NCBI GenBank assembly: GCA_951213105.1
Contig: OX578152.1
Location: 102,793,382 to 102,857,381, forward strand
DNA from: Amaurobius ferox
Taxonomy: Eukaryota; Arthropoda; Arachnida; Araneae; Amaurobiidae
Length of the DNA stretch: 64,000 nucleotides
Reading direction: 5' to 3'
The position numbers were made by a program, and so were the translations under genes. A model generated the notes under the pieces. The model was given only the letters and a program-made list of their open reading frames with translations, did not search any database and was not told where the DNA came from. Of the stretch, positions 57,400-64,000 are shown one piece after another (within the stretch, counting starts at the first letter, position 1; the number at the start of each line of letters is the position of its first letter).

Positions 57400-57960
57400 T
57401 TCATGGTTGGTCTATTTTAAAAATAGATTGAGATAGAAAGAGATATCGACTTCAACCAATTTTCAGTTAACCCGACACTGAACCATTCAGGTCTGTAGCC
57501 AGTTCGCCTCTGGTCATACATCAAAGAAAATGAGGCAAGTGGAGATCCTGAGGAGGTCTATCTAAAGGGAGTTTATTTTGTATGGTTGATCTATTTTAAC
57601 AGAGATGGAAAGTTATATCGGCTTCAATCAGCCCTTAGTCTCCTGACCCTGCACCGTACAGGTCTATAGCCAGTCCGCCTCTGGTCATGCATCAATGCAA
57701 ATGAGGCAACTGGAGACCTTGAGGAAGTCTATATGAGAGGAGTTTAGGTTTTCTGAATGGTTGGTCTATTTTAAAAAATATTGAGATAGATAGATATGTA
57801 TACTTAAACCAGTTCTCAGTAATCCCGACCCCGCACCGTACAGGTCTATAGTCAGTCCGCCTCTGGTCGTGCATCAAAATAAATTAGGCAAGTGGAGAGC
57901 TTAAGGTGGGGTAAATCTAAGGGGAGTTTAGGTTTTTGGGACGGTTTGATTATTTTTAGA
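57400..57960. repeat. Tandem array, about 175-bp unit, three to four copies
   Basis: CAGGTCTGTAGCCAGTTCGC and variants recur near 57489, 57659 and 57840, each followed by CTCTGGTCATRCATCAA and GAGGCAAGTGGAGA. Similarity to family H (GTTTAGGTTTTTGGGACGG, GATTATTTT) suggests a common origin. Confidence 0.85.
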
Positions 57961-58189
57961 GAGATAAAGTAAGTGCATGAATTATCGAACATTTTGGGAG
58001 CGGTCATTTAAGGATAAAGTAACTACATTTTCATTTTCCAGTAGATTTCTACTATGATCTAGTAATGGAATAAGAAATTTAAACAGGTGTGTTCATATGA
58101 AGGCAAATGATGCGTGTATTTCATTTTTGACGGAAATTTTAAGCATATTTATTCTCTTTTGCACTTTTACTTTGTGCATTCATACGAAT

Positions 58190-59160
58190 TTTCAGAAAAA
58201 CCGAGAGCGGAAATCCTTAGTGAATACCCCTACCTCCTCTAGAATATAATGCTGAATCCATATGAACTACCACATAGGCTCTATCAAAAGCAAAATCCTG
58301 AGAAATATATGTTTTAGAGAGTTTTGGGACTAGAAATGAAAAGAAAAAGCAGGAAGTGGAAATCTTTAGTTGTCCCCTACCTCCTCAGAATTTGAAGCTG
58401 AATCCATAAATCCATATCAGTCATCATATAGGCCTTTTATACAGCCCATCTGAGAAATCGACGTTGAAAGGCATTTTTTTTTCTTTTTATCAAATGGCCA
58501 AGTACTTGTCTTCCATCATTCGCCTATACATCGGCCAGAAACGTGAACCATTTAGCCGTCCTAGGACGTTGCCCCAGGCGCACCAGAGGGGGCGCAACAC
58601 ACTGTGTCCAACAACACAACATCCATGCCTTACATGGGACTCGAACACACAACGAGATGGCCGAAAGATGGCTTGGAAACGCTCGCCTTGACCGTTCGAC
58701 CACCGCGTCGGCTGAAAGGAAAATATAAATTTTCGAATCAGAAGTGACCTTCCCATACATGAATTGGAAAACTTTTGTGAGCCCCCGCAACCCCTTCTAA
58801 AAGCTGGATGTTATATCTATAGCAGTCATCATCAAATCTCTATCTGTACACAATCATAACCAAAAAATATTTCAGGAGAATAAAGTAATAATGGAAGTGA
58901 GAAAAGAAATGGATGTGGATATTCTTAGTAGATCACTCTGCCTCCTCCAGAATTTGATGCTAAATTCTTATCAGTTACCATCTAAGCTCTATCTATAACC
59001 AATCTTGAGAAATAGATGTTTCAAGTGAAATAAAATTTCTTGTACTGGAAGTGCGGTAAAACAATCAGAAGTGGAAATCCTTAGTGAACTCTATTCTAGC
59101 TACTCCAGACTTCTATATTTATAATATAATGTCTTTTCATAACAGTTTCCGAAAAATTAA
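58190..59160. repeat. Family E degenerate tandem array, second copy
   Basis: AATGCTGAATCCATATGAAC, GAAGCTGAATCCATAAATCC, a block near 58806 and GATGCTAAATTCTTATCAGT near 58955 match the array at 1960-3225. It is interrupted by the SINE at 58474-58710. Confidence 0.75.
58463..58721 (-). mobile_element. tRNA-headed SINE with imperfect target duplication
   Basis: GTTGAAAGGCA (58463-58473) and GCTGAAAGGAA (58711-58721) flank it. On the minus strand it has CGGTGGTCGAACGGTCAAGG (A box) and TGTGTTCGAGTCCC (B box). CAACGTCCTAGGACGGCTAA and ATGGTTCACG follow. It is the same family as 48535-48710. The array unit without the insert can be read from neighbouring units. Confidence 0.8.
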
Positions 59161-59219
59161 TGCTTCAAAATAATATAAAGTAGAAACGATAGAATGACCA
59201 AAATTTATGCACCAATTAA

Positions 59220-59700
59220 TATAGGATTAACTTCTTATGAAACATTAAGCAGCATGCAGTTACTTCATCTAAGTAGAAAATCGTCTATATACATCAGAAA
59301 ATAAAAGCCCAATAAAGCGATCGTAGGTCTGACCATCACCCCCAAACAGCGTTTGTAATAGTGCATTTCCATTATATTCCTTTCCACTTCGTTCTATTTC
59401 AGATAATTCTCCTAGTATAAACTAAATTACATGTAAAGACAACCGATTAAAATCTGCAATGCAAAGTAGAACCGGACAGAAATGGCAGGTTTACAGAGGC
59501 TTGCTTATTTTGATAGTTGTGCATTAAAGTAAATGAGGCGAGTGACGGCTTTGATGAGGTTTATCTAAAGGTGAGTTTTGTTGTTTCGGATGATTTGATT
59601 ATTTTGAAAGGAATGGCAAGTGTAGGAATAACCGAACATTTTGAAAGTGATCATTGAAGGGATGAATTGGATAAACTTACATTTTTTGGTAGATTTCTGT
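59220..59700. repeat. Family H related segment
   Basis: CAGCATGCAGTTACTTCATC, TAGAAAATCGTCTATA and GATTTGATTATTTTGAAAGG align with 50480-50690 and with parts of 41990-44110. Confidence 0.6.
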
Positions 59701-59863
59701 CATATTATAGCAATGGTATATGTTGTTACACGTATCAGTACAGCGTGTATATATTCTTACGAATATCTATTCATATATATATATCCACATCATATATATA
59801 TTCACAGCATATCGTCTGTCCATTCACATTTGCGCGCAAACATTGTTATTATTTAATGGTGTT

Positions 59864-60279
59864 ATTATTTAATGTTGTTGAGACCCAGACAGTCAAACCT
59901 ACCTGAAAGGTGTAAGGTTACCGTTTGGACGGTCGGGAAGTGACACCCAATTTATACCGGAACCCAGTGAGGGAGGCATCCACAGGGACCGTACCCTCCT
60001 TACCCTACCACCAAACTCTCGAAAGGGCTTTTAACGTGATCGTACTCCACATTAACACGGCGGCAGTTGTGGCAGCCTGCAAATCCAGCGCGCAAACCAC
60101 CGAATTACCACGCCCAAAATGTGCCAACAGCACGGTGATCACCCACCCAAGGTGATCACCCACGGTTCCCAGGTGATCACCCACCCAAGTACTAACTGCG
60201 CCCGATGCTGCTTGACTTCGGTGATCTAACGAGAACCGGTGTTTTCAGCACGGTAGGGCCGTTGGCTCGATTATTTAAT
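59864..60279 (-). mobile_element. Composite 5S-tRNA-SINE with 10-bp target duplication
   Basis: ATTATTTAAT lies at 59864-59873 and 60270-60279. On the minus strand the order is: CGA plus 5S-like sequence (60266-60123); spacer ACATTTT; tRNA-like segment GGTGGTTTGCGCGCTGG; body GAGAGTTTGGTGGTAGGG, GGAGGGTACGGT and AATTGGGTGTCA; tail TTCCCGACCGTCCAAACGG ... GACTGTCTGGGTCTCAACAA. The tRNA-body-tail part matches the SINE at 4238-4722, which has no 5S. The tRNA B box is degraded here, so the 5S part may have been the promoter. Confidence 0.78.
60123..60266 (-). rRNA. 5S rRNA-like sequence with internal duplication
   Basis: CGGTTCTCGTTAGATCACCG, AAGTCAAGCAGCATCGGGCG and GTACTTGGGTGGGTGATCACC identify 5S with both internal promoter boxes. 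It is about 26 nt longer than the copy at 48727, because a GGTGATCACCCACC segment is repeated three times near 60134-60190. It heads a mobile element and is not a normal 5S gene. Confidence 0.8.
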
Positions 60280-60294
60280 AGTGCGGATCATTTG

Positions 60295-60720
60295 GCGACA
60301 AATTTAGGGAAATATTGCCAGTTTGGTAAACTTTGGCGATTATTTGAAATGTCTCGAATTTTGTAGTTCGGTTAAGACTATTGTAAATGTTATGCCGATT
60401 TTTCGAGATTTCTCCACAGAGAGCATATAAGCCAGTTATCATTCAGTTAGATTTTATTAATGTGCTACGAGCAAAAGTGCATTGTGAATACGACAGTGTC
60501 TTGAGAATATAATCGTCTGTTTTGTGACATATTATAGCAACTAATTCCGGCTTCTTTGTACCTGACCATTTTGTGCCCTTGTAAGATATGAAGAAAGTTG
60601 TTAGATGTATATTGTTCCTGTTTACGATTGTTCTTGCTTTTATCCAGCAATCAGTTACCCAAGCATCAGTTATCCAGAAATTAAGACTCATTTTTGCATC
60701 CTTGGAATATACCCGCGATT
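60295..60720 (+). repeat. LTR-like or promoter-like repeat, related to 1266-1790
   Basis: TGTATATTGTTCCTGTTTAC, TCAGTTATCCAGA and AGACTCATTT match 1266-1790 in order. CATATAAGCCAGTT near 60425 could be a TATA region. Ends are undefined. Confidence 0.3.
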
Positions 60721-60910
60721 CCTAAGGATATACTCATAATGTTATTGTTTTTCTCCGTATGGATTCTTTATGAATATTGCTTCTTATTATAGCAGTACAC
60801 AGTATTGAAATATAGTATTAAGTATTTGAAGTTGAACACAAACTTGTGCTTATTTATTTAAATCGGTGATTTCGTTTAAGGCGCGGAGTCGTTACTGAAG
60901 TGTAATGATT

Positions 60911-61827
60911 ATTACTTTCCTTATATACAGTAATGTATAAGGAAAGTATTGTGGCAAAGTCAAAAATTCGAATTCGAGTTTTCGACGGGAGAGCAAGTTT
61001 CAAGCATCCCTGATCACGAATTGAACATTTTTGAAGTGATATCTGTGTGTATGTGTCAGTCAGACTATGCAGACGATAACTAACGAACGAATGGACCGAT
61101 TCGAATGAAATTCAGCACAAAAATTACAATCCGTAAACACTGGAAGCCTATTGTTTTTATATGCAATCGAATGTTCAGAACCCCCCTAAATTTTCGAGGG
61201 AAATTTTGAAAAAATCGTCAAAAAATCAAAACCTCTAATAATGTTACACAAATATACATTTCTTATGTAATTTTTCATTAAAAAACGATTGAGATAAATT
61301 TTAGAGCGCTAACATGAACCGTTCTCGAGATATTGTACATTTTTCAAAAAGTTATCAAAAACTCATATAAAATAAAATAAAATATTTCCTATTGAGAAAC
61401 ATGTTCACTTTTCATATGTAATACCATGCCATAAATTGGGTAACATCATTCTCGTGGATCTAGCTCGTTCCATTCATGAAAAAAATACTTTGAGTAATAC
61501 TTTTGCATTTGAACGCCGATAGTCATTTATCTGCTGTGAGAATAACTTATTTCTCCGTCCATAACCCTTGGCGAGATTTTGTCGACGACTTTGGTGGAAT
61601 TTCGCCAACTTGGCGACTTTTTTAAAAGTTGTTAGATTAACGAAAAACTCGTCAAATGGATAAAAATAACGCTAAATCAATGAAAATGACGACTCATTGA
61701 CGAAAATTCAATATCTTGGAAAGAATATAAATATCTGCTGTAAAAATAATATATTTTTTACTGTAAAAGTAGTAAATTCATTGCATTATATAAGGAAAGT
61801 CATGTGCTGCCCACATCAGATTTTTTA
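60911..61827 (-). mobile_element. Family A element, copy A11 (full length)
   Basis: It starts ATTACTTTCCTTATATACAG with hairpin partner TGTATAAGGAAAGTA. The GT tract is short (61044-61056). GAACCGTTCTCGAGATATTG is at 61317. It ends with the inverted left terminus CATGTGCTGCCCACATCAGA. It is among the best-preserved copies. Confidence 0.88.
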
Positions 61828-61963
61828 ATTAGATATTTGAAGCAACTAGGCATACAGTTTACGCCGTCGTCAAGCCACCTTGTTGTAATTGGCTTTAGCT
61901 GGAGGCTCCATATTACATGTCAATTTAGACAGTCATAGGTTTTTTAGTCTCATGCGGTATTTT

Positions 61964-63770
61964 TAACACTTTCCAACATAGTTGAAAAGTAAGTGTTTAT
62001 GACTTCGTTCATTCTGTCTGTCTGTCTGTCCATCCGTTTGCATGATAACTGCCGTAAAAATGACTTTATCAAAATAAAATTTTAGTATGTTGTTGAGACT
62101 GTCTGTGGGATACATGGGAATGTAAGTGAATTATATCACCCAATTAGTTTTGGATTGCATCTACGTTGAAAAAGTGAAATACATTAAATCCTATTAGACC
62201 TAATTTTTCAAACATTTTTTAAGCGGAGTTAAGATTCACAAATTGTTTGGAAAATTTTAGAAAATATTCAAATTATCCCATAAAATATATAAAGAAAATG
62301 TCAGTAAAATATGTTCAATAGTTTTTTAAATCAAAATTAAAATAATAATTACATCTATGAAGAGATTGCGTGACCCACTTCAAAATAAAATATGGCATCT
62401 ATATTTTTTCCCAGTGTGAAAATCATGATTTGTGAAGTTCTTTTACCTTTATATTTAGTGTTGCGTTCATCTTAAAACTGCTTTGGTTTTGCGTATTTTC
62501 TGTGCATCTATATTCTGTGCCAAAGCAATTGAAATATTTATGAGTTACTTTCATCAAACTTTGATTATTTCTACAACGAGGCATAATTTTAATGTATGCA
62601 GAATGTATACAAGTGATTGTAAGATGAGTTGCATAAGAATGGCTGAATGTTTGTCAAGCAAATTTAACTAGCTCTGGAGTCTGGAGTAAAAGTGATATGA
62701 ATGAAATATTGCTTTCTTTTACATAGAGAACGAGACGATTTATATTTCGATAACTTCATTTCAATAGAGTTCATTTTTTACTTTCCCTGCAATACATGGT
62801 AATGTATAGGGAAAGTATGGGAATCATGCCGAAAATCACAACTCGAGTTTTCGACGGATCTACACGTTTCGAGACCTGTAGAATACGAAAAAACTATTTT
62901 TAGCGTGACGTCTGTGTGTGTGTGTCTGTGTGTCTGTCTGTGTGTCTGTGTATCTGTCTGTGTGTCTGTGTGTCTCTCTGTGTGTCTGTCTGTGCAGATT
63001 TTGTATCCACTCTAACTAAAAAACTAATGGACCGAATTTCACAAAATTTGGTAGGTAAGTTACTTGTGAGCGAGTCTGGTGCTGATTAGTTTTGGGTACG
63101 ATTCGGAATAAAAGAACCCGCCTTTTTTTGTGAAATGGCCCGCAAAAGCTTGTATCCACTCTAACTGAAAAACTGATGGACCGAATTTCACAAAATTCGG
63201 TAGATGAGTCACTTGTGGGTTACCTTGGTGCTGATTAGATTTTGGTACGATTCGGAAAAAAATGACCTGCCTTTTTTTGCAAAATGGCCCGCAAAAATCG
63301 TCCAAATCTAAACTAAAGAACTGAGTATACTCAAATATATCCATTAATTGCTGATTTAATACGTAATTTTTAACGACGAAGAGAATAAGACCAACCCCAT
63401 TACACTAAGATTAGCCGTTCTCGAGATATTTTAGTTTTTCGTACTTTCCCTACGCCACCTTTGAAAATAAGCCCGGTTACCGCATGAGAACGAAAATTGA
63501 ATTAAAAATGAAATAAATTTAGTTAAAATAAAGAGAACGTTAATATAAGTCTGCAGGGAAAGTCATGTGCTGCCCACATCAGATTTTTCTATGAAGTTTT
63601 AAGTTTTCAAATATAATAAATTAATGTAATACTGTGATAATTTAAAATATATAAGCACTGAATATATCGTATTTTAGAGATGTATAAATAAAATTGCATT
63701 TCAGTTGGAAAGTTTTTCATGATCAATGCTTTATGCATTATTGATCTGTCTTGTTTTTAAATTGCCCTAT
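61964..63770 (+). mobile_element. Family D element interrupted by B6
   Basis: It starts AACACTTTCCAACATAGTTG with partner AAGTAAGTGTT, then TCTGTCTGTCTGTCTG. The order of blocks is as in 27003-27990. B6 interrupts it at a T-run (62779), and D resumes at GAAGTTTTAAGTTTTCAAAT (63594). Confidence 0.8.
62779..63587 (-). mobile_element. Family B element, copy B6 (full length), nested in D
   Basis: It begins TACTTTCCCTGCAATACATG with hairpin partner ATGTATAGGGAAAGTA. A GTGTCTGTCTGTGTGTCT tract lies at 62910-62995, then two GGTGCTGATTAG blocks and AGCCGTTCTCGAGATATTTT. It ends TGCAGGGAAAGTCATGTGCT followed by GCCCACATCAGA. Confidence 0.9.
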
Positions 63771-64000
63771 GTACTGTCGTAGTTAAACGCATTATATTTA
63801 TTTGATGTGAGTATTTATTGTGTTTTCTAGGAATAAAATCTGCCGTCTATAACTCGTTGTCCACATTGATACTTAATGCACTAATCATAAATACTATTTA
63901 CTTGTGATTTACAACACATACTTAATATAAATATTTGTTATTTTAGTAGCACATCTATGTGGATGTGCACTTAGTAGAGGTGTAATTATATTTGCATACT
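63771..64000. other. No gene or recognised repeat
   Basis: AT-rich sequence at the window edge. Confidence 0.4.

Overview
The window is animal nuclear DNA. It is AT-rich, dense in microsatellites and mobile elements, and almost free of genes. The only host protein-coding sequence I can support is one internal exon (38632-39131) of a thyrotropin-releasing-hormone-receptor-like class A GPCR. It has clean splice sites and an open frame, while its long flanks are non-coding. Two 5S-rRNA-derived sequences begin GCCAACG and end near TGTTGGC, as I recall for arthropod 5S genes. With a TRHR/EFLGamide-receptor-type GPCR, Tc1-like and pogo-like transposons, a non-LTR retrotransposon and tRNA-headed SINEs, this suggests an invertebrate, plausibly an arthropod or other protostome. 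I cannot name the species.

Layout. 1-14.8 kb: copies of repeat families A and B among minisatellites, a SINE with target duplications (4226-4734), and an inverted-repeat element. 14.8-19.7 kb: a GC-rich retroposed-looking insert, a tRNA-like element with a perfect palindrome, and two consecutive tandem duplications. 19.7-32.1 kb: families D and B, a foldback element, tRNA-like heads around a 25-bp minisatellite, and family C with repeated termini. 32.1-38.3 kb: AT microsatellites and two head-to-tail B elements. 38.6-39.1 kb: the GPCR exon. 40.1-44.1 kb: an element with long inverted repeats, a pogo-like relic and a family H array. 45.8-47.8 kb: a dead Tc1-like transposon whose terminal repeat was split by a 5'-truncated LINE. 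48.5-50.9 kb: a 5S-headed retroposon with a nested tRNA SINE, then an ACGTCAC-rich block. 51.8-55.9 kb: five A copies or fragments in a row. 56-64 kb: D, tandem arrays, a composite 5S-tRNA-SINE, and further A, D and B copies.

The dominant elements are A (hairpin motif ACTTTCCTTATA) and B (ACTTTCCCTATA). They share a left terminus (TCTGATGTGGGCARCACATG), a central CTCGAGAACGG block, a CA/GT microsatellite near the right end and a terminal hairpin whose stem also matches the left end. This fits non-autonomous Helentron/HINE-like rolling-circle elements. That assignment is inference: no Rep/helicase gene is present. The GPCR is probably a working host gene with its other exons outside the window, and nothing else here looks like a pathway or operon.
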